From JACKAF01 sp041391485 (GTDB taxonomy: Bacteria > Bdellovibrionota > FAC87 > UBA2466 > JACKAF01), in assembly GCA_041391485.1 (NCBI GenBank), contig JAWKNY010000020.1, positions 6,890 to 70,889 on the forward strand: DNA of 64,000 nucleotides, in the 5' to 3' direction. The notes beneath the pieces were generated by a model. That model was not told the origin of the DNA, did not search any database, and was given only the letters and a program-made list of their open reading frames with translations. Of this stretch, positions 33,084 to 43,258 are shown in pieces; the stretch's first letter is position 1; the number at the start of each line of letters is the position of its first letter. Position numbers and translations under genes: made by a program.

Positions 33084-36000
33084 CTAGTTCGCGATTAAGT
33101 TCGTAAAGAAGGAAATCTGTCCCGTCGCGTATTCGACGTGGCGGTAGTATTCCTTATCAATGTTACCAGCAAGATCTCTCGGGTGCGGCATCGGGCCGGG
33201 GTCAACCGAGCTTCCCTTCAAGTGCGAAGATGACTGTACAAAGACACTGGTTTCACACAGCACAAACATCTGGTAGCGCATGATGGGCATCGCCACCTGC
33301 ATCCAGTTGTTCCAGTCTCCGTACCAGCTATTTTCGCAGGAGCTTGGACTGTTCCCGTCGCCCAGCAGCTTTGCTTGGGCAAGCACGTATCGAGCGCGTG
33401 GGCTCACGTGCGGGTTGAGCCAGTAAATTCCGCGTTGTATAGCATCCTTCGCAATATTGAGCTGGCGCACGACGTTTACGGATCCCACGATATAAAGTGG
33501 TTTCGTCCGGCCTCCGCGAATGATGAAGTCCATACAGTTCAAATAACCGGTTACGATTTCAGCATTAGACTTCACTTCGCAAGTCGCTACCGTAACGTTG
33601 GGTAGCGTGCGATCCGTGCCACCTGCCGTGGCAAACGTCGCATTGGTGTTGTCAAAAACCATCTGGGTCAGACTGAAATCGGTCGCGGAGGTATCTGCCT
33701 GCGCCATCCACGTTTGCTCAGTTCGGCCCACGTCATGAAGGGCCACACTCGCCGCGGTACCAGTCTCTTTGCAATCCTCGATCAAGGAAGTGTAGTCGAA
33801 GTTCAGCTTGGGAAGTTTTTCATACGCCACAGCGGAATTGTTTCCGGACTCGGAGATAGGTGTCCAGTTGCTCGGAATGTTAGTGTAACCGTAACGTCTA
33901 GGTGACGTATTCACCGAATAGCTGAAGAGAGCATCCTCAGCCGGCAGCCAGTAGCTCGGGTCGGCATTTTTAGAGCCGGCTAGGTTGTAGCGTCCGTCGA
34001 AGGGAACGATCTTTATTTTTAGGTCTGAACGAGCGTACTTGTTCCCATCGAGCTGGATTTTTCCTTCCATGATTTCGCGCTGGGCTTTTCCCCCGTACAC
34101 ATGAGGGCGGATGCTGATCGTCAAACGGGGTTTCCCGCCGATGAGATCGCTAAACTCGTCAATCTTGTCTTGGAGGGCTTTTTTCGCTAGGGCGAACACG
34201 CGAATTTTGTTGTAGGCTGTCTCTAGATCGGAAAGCGCTTTACTAAAAGGCCTCCCTGGGTTTTTGGTGAGATCTTTTCGGGTGTCCCAGGCTGCATCTC
34301 GGTCCGACTTCTTGCTGGAGTCGGATCCGTAGTCGGTCCCGGAATCATCATCAATTTTTTCCATCGCTTCCCAAACACCCCAGCGGGCTGGATTGGAATC
34401 CCCACTTCGCTTGTCCCGCTCCAAAGCTTCCTTAAGGCCGTCTATATATGTTTTTAGAGCGTTGTGATCGATAAACGAAATTTCATTTACATCGGAGCTG
34501 CTGCAATTCGAGATACACAATTGCGGAACGGTTTTTACTCCATCAAACTTCGAGGTGCGCTCGGACGCCTCAGTCCGGCGGTAGCCTTTGAGATCGGAAT
34601 CAATTGTGGTGGCCCCGTCCTCAAGTGCCTTTTGCTTCGCATCTAAGTCGACGTTAGCAGCGATGACTTCATCGAGTCGATCCTGAAGTGCGCTTCGCAG
34701 ATTACCCGCGTCGCCCATCACATCCAGGAAGTTGGGCTTCGCGGCGTCGAGTGCCAGGCGCTCAGCTCGCGTCGCCGCGTCGATATCAAACTCAGTCCAG
34801 GTCCATTCGGCCTCACCGGAGGTCCCGAGTAGGGCACGGGTTTCAATCCAGTCACCACCGACTTTATACTTTACGTGCACCCGAGCGACTGGATCGACAG
34901 CCGCCGTGACCTGCAAGTTTTCTAACTCGTCGGGCATCGGGTTTCCGGGAGCCGGAACTTCAGGGCGGGAGGTGATACCGCCGTCACCCTGGGGCCAAAA
35001 GTAGTTGGGTCGGCTGAAACCGATATAGAATTTGGAGGTCAAACGCTCTCCGGAGCGGTCGTTGCCGCCATCGCGGGTCGTGACCAGCACTTTAGTTTCT
35101 TTGGTGCTTTCCAAAGTATTCGATTTACCGAGATCGGCGCACTCAAGAGCTTTGGCGGGATCGTAATTGGTTCCGGATCCCTTAAGACCAGCCCAGGTCG
35201 CCAGACCGTCGTCGTTGTAGGAGGCTTGAATGATCTTCTTGGCTCCCAGCCACACATCGAGATCGTTCCACAGGTTACCGCCCGTAGCGCCGGCAGTTCG
35301 CGGCGTGAATTCCTGCGTCCCACTCGCGGTCGCTTCTTTTACCATTCCGGGAGGATCGTTCAAGTGGGCGGTAAAAGAAACCGCATTAAACTGACCCGTT
35401 TTGGGAAGTACTAGACCCTCGGAGCGTGTGTACCCGTCGAAATGCAAACCACCAACCAGTTGGCCGTTCGCGTCCGTATCCAGATCGCTCATCGGCACTC
35501 GCGGAATTCCGTACGCCTTTTCTGTCGGTGAGGCAGGGCTCAAATCCAATTCGCCTGCGACGCGCAGGGCATATTTATAGTTGTGGATGGGGTGGAAGCC
35601 GTAAATGGATTCCACAAACAAAACCTGCGGTAAGAAACGAAAGAGCCCGGCCAAGTGCAGTTCCACCCTGAACTTCACGTAGGTGTCCGCACCCTCGTCG
35701 TACGGGATGTCAGCAACTTGCAAACGCTTCATCGTGATAACGACCTTTTGAATGTTCGCGGCGGCTCGCATTCCGGAAGTGCTTCCAAAAAGCACGGAAA
35801 GCGGGTGCAAAGGCGTCGCCGCGATGGTGCTTGGGAAGATGGTAATAGAAAGGGGTTCAAATCCGAGCGCCCAGTCCGTGTTGTTAAAAGCCTGCCCACG
35901 CTCTTCGTTAATGCCTTGGATTGCGGCCCAACCAATCAAGAGTTTTTCGGGAATAAAAACGTTGTTTCCTGAGGTGTTGGTCGGGTTGGCATTCAGCCAC

Positions 36001-36314
36001 GCGGACCAATCCTGCGGACAGGCCCCCGTCGGTGCGCCCGAGGCATCCAGGGTTGGGATGTAGCCCGCTTCGGGGTTCAAACAAATTTGTTTTTGTACGG
36101 CATTTAGAAAGTAACTATGGACGCTCGTGAGCATGCGGTAGTAGTCGAGCTTATCCGCAGAGGCGATACGCGTTTTTTGAGTGAAAACGTAGTTTCGACC
36201 AATCTCAAAAGCGATGAGCGAAAGCGCGGTAATGGAGAGCAGGGAAAAGATCAGCATGTTCCCGCGGCGGTTTCCTAAGACTTTTTTAATAAGGGATCCG
36301 TTTACGTTCTTCAT
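33084..36314 (-). CDS. Very large pilin-like (PilX-like) protein
   Basis: A 1077-residue protein. The ATG at 36314 (MKNVNGSLIKKVLGNRRG) gives a basic leader, a Gly before NMLIFSLLSITALSLIAFEIG, and one hydrophobic helix, as in PilX/GspK-like minor pilins. However, the helix lacks the typical Glu5, and the passenger is three to five times longer than usual. The body includes a predicted coiled or helical region (about 540-720, with DEVIANVDLDAKQKALED) and a C-terminal half with several Cys. GspK proteins also lack Glu5 and sit at the pseudopilus tip, so a tip role is plausible. First gene of the four-gene operon. Confidence 0.75.
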   Translation of the reverse strand: MKNVNGSLIKKVLGNRRGNMLIFSLLSITALSLIAFEIGRNYVFTQKTRIASADKLDYYRMLTSVHSYFLNAVQKQICLNPEAGYIPTLDASGAPTGACPQDWSAWLNANPTNTSGNNVFIPEKLLIGWAAIQGINEERGQAFNNTDWALGFEPLSITIFPSTIAATPLHPLSVLFGSTSGMRAAANIQKVVITMKRLQVADIPYDEGADTYVKFRVELHLAGLFRFLPQVLFVESIYGFHPIHNYKYALRVAGELDLSPASPTEKAYGIPRVPMSDLDTDANGQLVGGLHFDGYTRSEGLVLPKTGQFNAVSFTAHLNDPPGMVKEATASGTQEFTPRTAGATGGNLWNDLDVWLGAKKIIQASYNDDGLATWAGLKGSGTNYDPAKALECADLGKSNTLESTKETKVLVTTRDGGNDRSGERLTSKFYIGFSRPNYFWPQGDGGITSRPEVPAPGNPMPDELENLQVTAAVDPVARVHVKYKVGGDWIETRALLGTSGEAEWTWTEFDIDAATRAERLALDAAKPNFLDVMGDAGNLRSALQDRLDEVIAANVDLDAKQKALEDGATTIDSDLKGYRRTEASERTSKFDGVKTVPQLCISNCSSSDVNEISFIDHNALKTYIDGLKEALERDKRSGDSNPARWGVWEAMEKIDDDSGTDYGSDSSKKSDRDAAWDTRKDLTKNPGRPFSKALSDLETAYNKIRVFALAKKALQDKIDEFSDLIGGKPRLTISIRPHVYGGKAQREIMEGKIQLDGNKYARSDLKIKIVPFDGRYNLAGSKNADPSYWLPAEDALFSYSVNTSPRRYGYTNIPSNWTPISESGNNSAVAYEKLPKLNFDYTSLIEDCKETGTAASVALHDVGRTEQTWMAQADTSATDFSLTQMVFDNTNATFATAGGTDRTLPNVTVATCEVKSNAEIVTGYLNCMDFIIRGGRTKPLYIVGSVNVVRQLNIAKDAIQRGIYWLNPHVSPRARYVLAQAKLLGDGNSPSSCENSWYGDWNNWMQVAMPIMRYQMFVLCETSVFVQSSSHLKGSSVDPGPMPHPRDLAGNIDKEYYRHVEYATGQISFFTNLIAN

Positions 36315-36814
36315 AATCACTCGCAATTTTAAAACTTTACCGTTGCCCTGCCGCTACAATGCATGGCGTTACTTCCCGTCGCGTTCTCTTCGGTGTTTTT
36401 CAAGCTAGAGTTAAGCTTTAGGGTCTATATCTATCCCGCCAAATGCTAGGTGAGAGAGGCCCATGCGGGATTCTTCCATTGTAGGAGGTTTGTAGAATTT
36501 CAAAAAATGCCAGGATTCTGACAATTCCCTAACACTTCGTACTCATTTATAAACTCTTGCCCAAAACCAATTGTGAAATCTTAAGAGTCGGATTTCGTTA
36601 AGAAAACGGGTTTGCCTGGGGTGCCGCTAGGCTGACGCCCGAACGGATCAGAAATCGTGTGTGAAGTTCGGTGTTTACTACCGGTGTACAGAAGTTGGCT
36701 TACACGTAAAAAAACAGTGCAGTGGTGCTGACGCGGTTTTTCCGAACAACAGACGGTTTGCAACGACTACACTCCTGCGCGCGTTTCACAATTTCACCAT
36801 TTTTTTTTGAGATT
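36315..36814. other. 500-base divergent intergenic region
   Basis: It separates the minus-strand pilin operon from the plus-strand metalloprotease-like lipoprotein. No convincing ORF, tRNA or repeat was found. It should hold promoters for both sides. A GC-rich segment at 36611-36652 recalls the first half of a thiamine-pyrophosphate riboswitch but lacks the second half. A T9 run stands at 36801-36809, shortly before the ATG at 36815. Confidence 0.5.
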
Positions 36815-37787
36815 ATGGTGTTTCCACAATACTTAGGGGAAAATTTGCAGTTCGTTTTGAGATCTCTGGTAGTTTTGATTCTTTCGTTTACTCTCAGCGG
36901 CTGTTTGTTTCGCGGTACACAGGGAAACGCAACCGGGTACGGCGGAGGCGATCCGCGTCGAGCGGAGGCAGCCCAGTTTCTTCGCCAAATCCGTGATGCG
37001 GCCCTCGTTCTTGTCGGGCCAAACGACGTGCCTGACCTGTGTCGAATGCCGAGGTTTCTTCCTTTGGATGTCACTCCATCGGAATTAGCCGCGCTCGATC
37101 AATCCGATTCACGACTCATTGAATTCTGTCGTGTATACCTCCGAACGGCCGCCTCCAACATTGTTGCGAATATTGATCCCGACCCTTACACCCGCGTTGC
37201 GTTTCAAACTGCGACTCTTACTGATGAGCAAGGAAACCCCGTACCAGCGGTTGCCCAGAAAAAAAATGACGGCATTATTATTTTGAATACCTCGGAATAC
37301 CAGGCGAGTTCGCCGATGCACCGGCGTGCTATTATTGGTCACGAGGTTTTGCATATTGCCCCCGGCTTATCGGACGAGTGCTTCGGGCTGGGAAATCCCG
37401 ACTCGTCGGGTGGACGACTATGAGAATTTTCCGGATGCGGAGTTGGCAACAAAGTTTTTTGACTACGCTGGCACGGCCCTAGCGTACTTTTCAAAGGTGT
37501 TGGCAGAGTCCAACAGCTACTGTCCTTTTATCCTCGGTCCGAAGACCTACAACGCCAGCGAGTCGCCCCTCGTTCATTTGGTCGGCGTGGTCATTCCAGG
37601 TTGTGAGCGCGGGTGGGAATTGCCCTCGGGTTCCATTCCTGGGGTTCTGACCTATGGGCCATACGAGGGACTCTCAGTCGGTTGGGCCCGGGCGGATTTC
37701 TACCTGGGCGTTCAGGTTGAAACCGACGATCCTACTGAAAACGTCGGTACGATCGATATTCGGGCAAATCCGCCGGACGGGGAGTAG
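36815..37787 (+). CDS. Lipoprotein with HEVLH zinc-protease-like motif, frameshifted
   Basis: Reconstructed to about 323 residues. A lipoprotein signal ends in the lipobox of SFTLSGCLFRG. The exported domain carries IIGHEVLHIAPGLSDE, an HExxH zinc-metallopeptidase signature with a downstream acidic residue. Near 37400 the frame moves and continues as RRVDDYENFPDAELATKFF and a C-terminal beta-type region ending NPPDGE. Cys residues (about 70, 83, 159 and 211) suggest disulfides outside the cytoplasm. No peptidase family could be assigned. The next gene starts inside its stop (TAGTG). It lacks a signal of its own, so the two may be one gene split by a further indel near 37785. Confidence 0.6.
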
Positions 37788-38635
37788 TGGTGGGGCGTAC
37801 TACCCCGCCTCCTCTTACCCTCCGTGCGGGGCGGGACTTCCCGGACAATTCGGGAGGTGTAGGGCGTCACTCGTTATACTTCCCCGTCGATGCAAGCGGT
37901 TTTCGGTACGAGTTTCGAGTTCGTGCAAGCAGCGGTCCGGACACAAGTTTTAGCACAGCCAACCTGCGCCATATAGGTACAAGCGTGAGGATCCGGGGTG
38001 GCTGTGGCACGCCCAACCCTCACGATTTCCTACGCAAAGAGATTTACCGGGATTGCACGGGAAGCGAGGCGCCTGAGCCGATGCTGGCCACTTACAGGGA
38101 TCAACCACTTCTTAACTTCACCAACGCCGTGGTGAACGGACCGTATCAGCCACCGTTTCTACGGAAGTGGTTTGAACGCGCGTTCTTGCGTTCTCCCAAC
38201 GAGACCGAGCTGGATGCTTACGCGAACTCAGGCAAGCCACTGCTTGAAACTCTAACCGACATGGTGGAAGAGATGAGCTACCGGGAAAATCTAACCGGCG
38301 ATGCCTACATTGAGGCGCTTTTCACCCGTTTGATTAACTACAGCACCCAGTCGATCAATTTTGAGTTCTGGCGAAATCTGCTCACCCGCTATGGCACTCG
38401 CGAAGCGGCACGGCGCATGGTGCGATCCGAAGCAATGTCGCGAATTCTGGTGGATGAAGCCCACCGCATGCTTTACCGGATCAAGGCTTCTCAGGCTGAT
38501 ATCGACTATTGGTTCTCGGTTTGGACGGTCAGCGCCAGCTACCCGCGTCCGTACGAGGACTTGGTGAACGGAATCACCAACTGGGAATGGTACGCACACC
38601 TACGCCGGCGCGAAGCGTTCTTGAATTGTCAGTAG
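37787..38635 (+). CDS. DUF4214-like helical protein, possibly the C-terminal part of the upstream lipoprotein
   Basis: A 282-residue reading frame starting at a GTG that overlaps the preceding stop by one base. Residues 1-95 are beta-like with FPVDASGFRYEFRVRAS. Residues 125-280 are helical and look like two or more DUF4214-type repeats, with pieces such as FLRKWFERAFLRSPNETEL, GDAYIEALFTRLINYST and AARRMVRSEAMSRILVDEA, which are four-helix units common in secreted bacterial surface proteins. There is no signal peptide, which argues for fusion with the upstream lipoprotein in the real genome. Function unknown. It converges with the NtrC-type gene. Confidence 0.6.
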   Translation: MVGRTTPPPLTLRAGRDFPDNSGGVGRHSLYFPVDASGFRYEFRVRASSGPDTSFSTANLRHIGTSVRIRGGCGTPNPHDFLRKEIYRDCTGSEAPEPMLATYRDQPLLNFTNAVVNGPYQPPFLRKWFERAFLRSPNETELDAYANSGKPLLETLTDMVEEMSYRENLTGDAYIEALFTRLINYSTQSINFEFWRNLLTRYGTREAARRMVRSEAMSRILVDEAHRMLYRIKASQADIDYWFSVWTVSASYPRPYEDLVNGITNWEWYAHLRRREAFLNCQ

Positions 38636-38656
38636 CCGGGCACCACGCCGCAACGA

Positions 38657-40090
38657 TTAGAGCAGTCCGGTGTGGGGAGAACCGCCGTACTCTTTGGGGT
38701 TGATGTTGTATTTCTTGATCTTGCGAAGGAGTGTGTTCTTCGGGATGTTACTTTGCTCAGCCGTTAGATTAATGCGCCCTGAGTTTCGCTTGAGCGCCTG
38801 GATGATGAACTCGCGCTCAAAGCTTTCTTTTCCTTTTTCCCAATCCATATCATTAAAAAGAGCAGGCCGGCCTATGAGAATATCATCGATGGGCATTGCC
38901 GTGCGCCTTGCGCTCTTTCTGATGTACTCGGGAAGGCTAAAAATAGTCAGCTGATCGCCGCTCTCCAGCACAAAGGCGTGCTCAATCGCGTTCTCCAGCT
39001 CACGGATGTTGCCGGGCCAGTGGTACTCCTCCAGGAGTTTCAAAGCTTCGGGTGCAATCCCACGAATTCGGATGCCGTGATCTTGATTAAACTTATCGAT
39101 GAAGTGATGCACAAGTGCCGGGATGTCGTCCCGTCGCTCGCGCAAAGGCGGAAGAAAAAGTGGCATCACGTTGAGGCGGTAGAACAAGTCCTCTCTAAAT
39201 GTTCCCTCTTCAATCAGCTTTTCGAGGTTGCGGTTGGTGGCGGCGACAATGCGGACGTCCGCTTTTACCGTCCGGGTACTGCCCACCGGCGTGAAGGTGT
39301 GATCCTGGAGCACTCTCAAAAGTTTTACCTGTAACGACGGTGAGGTATCGCCGATCTCGTCGAGAAAAACGGTGCCTTTGGCGGCCGACTGGAAAAGTCC
39401 GATCTTGCGTTGATCGGCTCCCGTGAAAGCCCCTTTCTCGTGGCCGAAGAGTTCGCTTTCGATCAAATTCTCAGGAATAGCCGCGCAGTTGATCGCGATA
39501 AAAGGGTAATCCTTACGTGGGCTATTGTAGTGAATGCCCTTGGCGACTAGCTCTTTACCGGTGCCGTTCTCCCCTCGGATGAGCACCGAGGTGTTGACTC
39601 GACTGAGCCGTTCCACAATCTGGAATACGCGCTTCATCCCGGCGCTCTCACCCACGCACTCGTTCCCATCGCCTGATGAAAGGACAGGAGAAAGCACGGG
39701 AGCGGAGTACTTCATTTTTGCGAGCATGTGATAGGCGCGCTCGGCCTTTTCGACGAGTTCCAGCACCCGATCTTCGCGGATAGGCTTTTCAATGTAATCA
39801 AAAGCGCCTTCTCGAATGGCGTCTACGGCGTCATGTACATTTCCGTGGGCGGTAATCAGGGCGACCGCGGTCGAGTATTCCTGTTCCTGGACGTGTTTTA
39901 GGAACTCCATGCCGTCCATGCGGGGCATTTTCACATCGCAAAGCACGAGCGGGTAGCTCTGCGTCCGTAGCTTTTCAGCGGCAGCGAGTCCGTCCTCGGC
40001 CTCATCTACTTCATAACCCTGTGAAGTAAGAAACGAGACGACTTGTTTTCTCAGCTCCGCCTCGTCGTCTACAACCAAAATGGAATACAC
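38657..40090 (-). CDS. NtrC-family sigma-54-dependent response regulator
   Basis: A 477-residue regulator in three parts. The receiver domain begins at once (VYSILVVDDEAELRK), with the phospho-acceptor Asp in LVLCDVKMPRMDG. The AAA+ domain has Walker A GENGTGKE, the sigma-54 contact loop GAFTGA and Walker B VFLDEIGD. A Fis-type helix-turn-helix lies at the C-terminus (INLTAEQSNIPKNTLLRKI). GTG at 40090 is chosen as start because AGGAG stands 7 bases before it; the 18 residues upstream do not belong to a receiver fold. The histidine kinase 129 bases upstream on the same strand is the likely partner. No sigma-54 promoter was recognised nearby. Confidence 0.95.
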   Translation of the reverse strand: MYSILVVDDEAELRKQVVSFLTSQGYEVDEAEDGLAAAEKLRTQSYPLVLCDVKMPRMDGMEFLKHVQEQEYSTAVALITAHGNVHDAVDAIREGAFDYIEKPIREDRVLELVEKAERAYHMLAKMKYSAPVLSPVLSSGDGNECVGESAGMKRVFQIVERLSRVNTSVLIRGENGTGKELVAKGIHYNSPRKDYPFIAINCAAIPENLIESELFGHEKGAFTGADQRKIGLFQSAAKGTVFLDEIGDTSPSLQVKLLRVLQDHTFTPVGSTRTVKADVRIVAATNRNLEKLIEEGTFREDLFYRLNVMPLFLPPLRERRDDIPALVHHFIDKFNQDHGIRIRGIAPEALKLLEEYHWPGNIRELENAIEHAFVLESGDQLTIFSLPEYIRKSARRTAMPIDDILIGRPALFNDMDWEKGKESFEREFIIQALKRNSGRINLTAEQSNIPKNTLLRKIKKYNINPKEYGGSPHTGLL

Positions 40091-40218
40091 GGCGACTCCT
40101 GTGGGCACTGTAAGGGTAAAAAACCTGCGAATCTTTTGTATCAAACTTCATCTTTTGACGCAATTTGGCGGAAGGGGCAGGTTCACAGGCTGTCAATAAA
40201 TTATGCCATTTCGAATGC

Positions 40219-42001
40219 TTACCTTATTCCGGAAGGGCAGGTGAACCGCACCCGGGTTCCTACGCCGAGCTGGCTTGTGATTTCGATGCTGCCTTCGTGC
40301 AGCTCCACGAAGTACTTGGCGAGATAGAGCCCGAGCCCAGAGCCCTTGGTCGTCTTTTCAGCGGATTTCCCGCGGTAGAACTTGCCCATCACGCGGGGGG
40401 ATCTCTTCGTCTGGGATGCCGGGGCCCTGGTCTTCCACCTCCACCCAGACCCGATTTCCTCCTCCCGCGTGGACACGACGACCGCGCTGCCCTCTGGACT
40501 GTACTTGATGGCGTTCTCAAGCAGGTTCGTGATGATTTCCTCGATGAGCTTCTGGTCCCCTTCCATGGAAAAGAGCGGCTCGAGATCGACAGTGACTGAA
40601 ATGCGCTTCTCATCTGCTTGAAAACGATTTCGCTTCACGGCCTCTTCCACAAGGCGGTTGAGGTCGATGACCTCCTTGGCAGGCTCAATGGACATCGTTT
40701 CCATTCGCGTGACTTTCAGGATGTCTGAGATAAACCGGGCGAGTCTCATCGTTGGTGCGGGACACCGTCTTGAGTGACGCGCGGGTATCGTTCGAAAGTC
40801 CATTTTCTTCTGAAAGCAAACGCCCCGTGATGGCTTTGATCTTCGCAATGGGGTTTTTAAGTCATGGCTAAAGAGCGAAATGAAGTTGTTTTTGAACTGA
40901 TCCATCTCTTTGAGATGGGCGGCTTCCTGCTGGATACGCTGTTGCTTTTCCTCTTGAGCGTCCCAGTTTGTAGCCCATCATTAAGAGGTGAGTGCCGAAG
41001 ATACACACCAAAGGGTTCGCAACACCTATCCAAACCTTGGAAGTACGCAAAAAGGAAGAGGCTCACGATAAGAAGGAATAATGCGAGGAGAAGTAGGCAA
41101 ATCCATGCCGACGACAGAGGGAAGCTGAGAATGATCGTAGCGGAAGCCAAGACGGCGGCAGCTCCAATCGTTACCGTGACCCACGTGGGGAGATGCACGA
41201 GTTCACGGTGATCCAAGAAGGTGTCCATTATATTGGCGTGGATCTCTAGACGTGACAGCGATCCAAAGGGGGTTTCAAAGCGGTTTACCGTTCCCGTGGT
41301 CGGGCCGATGAGGACAACCTTATTTTTGAAAGCGTCGGCAGGAACTTCTCCTGCGATGACGGCTTCTGCGTGGTAGCTTGGAAAGCTATTCTCCGGGCCT
41401 CTGAAATCGATCCAGAAGGGTGCGGCGAGATCCCTTTTAGGTGGAGTTTCAATCAACCGATGATAACAACGTAGGCTCAGCGAAGGTGTGGAGCCGTGGA
41501 TGAGTCGAGTGCGCCGAAGCCGGTTGTCACGCTCGGGAAAGAGGTTCACAAAACCGTAGTTTTCTCCCGTCGTGAGCCAAGGGGGCGGAGGCACGTTCTG
41601 CTGATCTTCGTTGATAAGCGACCCAAAGAGCGTGAGCGGATCCGGGGAAACCGTTCGGCCTCGTCACCGGTCGTGGCGCTGAAGTAGGAAGTAAACGCGA
41701 TGGCCGATGGTCCGCTTTTCTTGATCGCCGCTATCAGAGAAGCGTAAAAATGCTGGTGCCACACGGGGTACATCTGGATCGGGTCGGGCTGCGGCTCCAA
41801 CGGGAGCGGCCAGTTTACTTTTTGGCTCGATGCGGGCACTTTAGCATCGTCCACGTGAATGAGTACCAGCGAGGTTTGGGAAAGTTGCGGGCCGCGGATC
41901 GAGAAATAGCGGTCGTAGAACCACTCGTCCATGTTCTCAAGCGGAAGGAACAGGAAGAGGAAGCAAAAGGAAACGCGAACGAGTAAGCTCAGCTTCGGCA
42001 T
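40219..42001 (-). CDS. CHASE2-type sensor histidine kinase, frameshifted
   Basis: Reconstructed to about 590 residues. An N-terminal membrane helix (LLVRVSFCFLFLFLPLEN) precedes a periplasmic CHASE2-like domain (VLIHVDDAKVPASSQKVNWP, then FKNKVVLIGPTTGTVNRFETPFG). Two to three membrane helices follow (TIGAAAVLASATIILSF, LLLLALFLLIVSLFLF). The kinase core has the H-box in SLFSHDLKTPL, N-box NLLENAIKYS and G2-type motif KGSGLGLYLAKYFVELHEG. The frame slips at least four times (near 41590, 40990, 40860-40730 and 40400-40450). It precedes the NtrC-type regulator on the same strand and is divergent, by only 25 bases, from a stand-alone receiver gene. Confidence 0.8.
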
Positions 42002-42026
42002 GAGCGGAATCTAGCAAATATTGAAT

Positions 42027-42411
42027 ATGAAACCAACGCTCATCATTGCGGACGATCTCGAGGAAATTCGGGAGAAGCTGTACAACGTACTCCTGGAAGA
42101 TTTTGAAATTCTTGCAGATGTTGAGAATGGGCAGAAGGCCGTCGAGGCGGTTCGTAGGTACCGGCCCCAGCTGGTGCTCATGGATGTGGTGATGCCCGTT
42201 CTATCGGGTATCGAAGCGGTTCGGCCTGCTGCATTCCGAAAACCCGGAATCTCCCAAGTTCGTGATGTTGAGTGGTCTAAAGGAAGAAAACGTCGTTTTG
42301 CAGGCTTTGCAGGCCGGGGCGAGCGAATACCTCTTCAAACCCGTCGAGCCCAAGAAGCTAAAAGAAGTGTTGTGGAACCTGGCCCGTGCGCAGCTGCGGG
42401 CGAAGGCTTAG
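42027..42411 (+). CDS. Stand-alone receiver-domain response regulator, one frameshift
   Basis: About 128 residues forming a single CheY-like receiver. It has LIIADDLEEIREKLYNVLLE with the acidic pocket, phospho-acceptor Asp in QLVLMDVVMPVLSG, then after one slip near 42220 KFVMLSGLKEENVVLQAL and EYLFKPVEPKKLKEVL with the conserved Thr/Ser and Lys positions. No output domain, so it likely passes phosphate or signals by protein contact. It is transcribed divergently from the CHASE2 kinase and converges with an outer-membrane protein gene one base away. Confidence 0.85.
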
Positions 42412-42412
42412 G

Positions 42413-43134
42413 CTAGAGCCGGAAGCCGAAGGTCAACTCCAGACCCAGAATGGTGCTGTTTTCGCCGATGCGGTTGATCAGCGTTTTGAAATCCACCATG
42501 AAGGGATTGAAGTCAAAGCCGGCACCGATGATGAGTGCCGGTAGGAAAAGGCTTTCTTCCTGAGTGGAGGACGAGGTGACGGTTCGAAGCCACATGGCAC
42601 CACTCACGCCCATATCGATTCCAAACTTTACGTTCTCCGACATGGTGAAAAGGTAACGCACGCGTCCCTCGAATCCGAAAACGTGAACCGAGTTCAGTAC
42701 GTACTTGTAACCGGCCCACCCACGTAGACCGAGGCGCATGTCTTCGTAGTCGTAATCGAAGTAGACGCCGCCTTGAAAGCCAAAGTCCTTGAAGTAGTCA
42801 CCGATCGCAGCCCCGTTGCTGTCGAATTTGGGCTCAATGTGTAGAAGTTACCACCGGCGCCAAAAGCCACATGAAAGGTTCCCGCATCGACGCGCTGGGT
42901 GTCGGGGATGAAATACTTCCGCTTCTGTTGCTGTTCGTTGTAGTAGGTCCGGCGGGATTTCTTCGTGCTTTTTCTAAAACCGTTGTCGGTTTTTCCCTGT
43001 TCCTGGACCATTTCGCGTTCATCGACGTACTCGGCTTCTTCTTCGTATTCGGCGCGGACGCTTTTTGAAAACGATAGAACTGCGAGCAGTCCCAAGCAGA
43101 GTAGCAAGCGGTGTTTTTTTCTAGATGCGTTCAT
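42413..43134 (-). CDS. Outer-membrane beta-barrel-like protein, one frameshift
   Basis: Reconstructed to about 240 residues. Signal peptide (LLLCLGLLAVLSFSKSVRA), then a highly charged acidic/basic linker (EYEEEAEYVDEREMVQEQG, RKSTKKSRRTYYNE). Alternating hydrophobic strands follow, such as VDAGTFHVAFGAGGNF, GVYFDYDYEDMRLGLRGW, KFGIDMGVSGAMWLR and LGLELTFGFRL, ending in an aromatic-x-Leu terminus typical of outer-membrane barrels. The slip is near 42840. The start is the ATG at 43134 with GGGAG upstream. It is not similar by eye to a named porin family. Confidence 0.7.
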
Positions 43135-43258
43135 ATTGGCTCCCGACAACTAGGGCGGAATAGATCGGTACCCGTGTATCTCTATACACTTATCGTCAGA
43201 GCCTTTAGTTTCCTGAAAAAATTTCAGCTACTTAGAAGCGTTGCGTTAGACCCAGTGC

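Noticed and set aside
36611..36652. Segment resembling the first half of a TPP riboswitch (GGGGTGCC, GGCTGA, CCCGAAC)
   Set aside because: The second conserved half of the aptamer is absent downstream, and the next gene has no link to thiamine.
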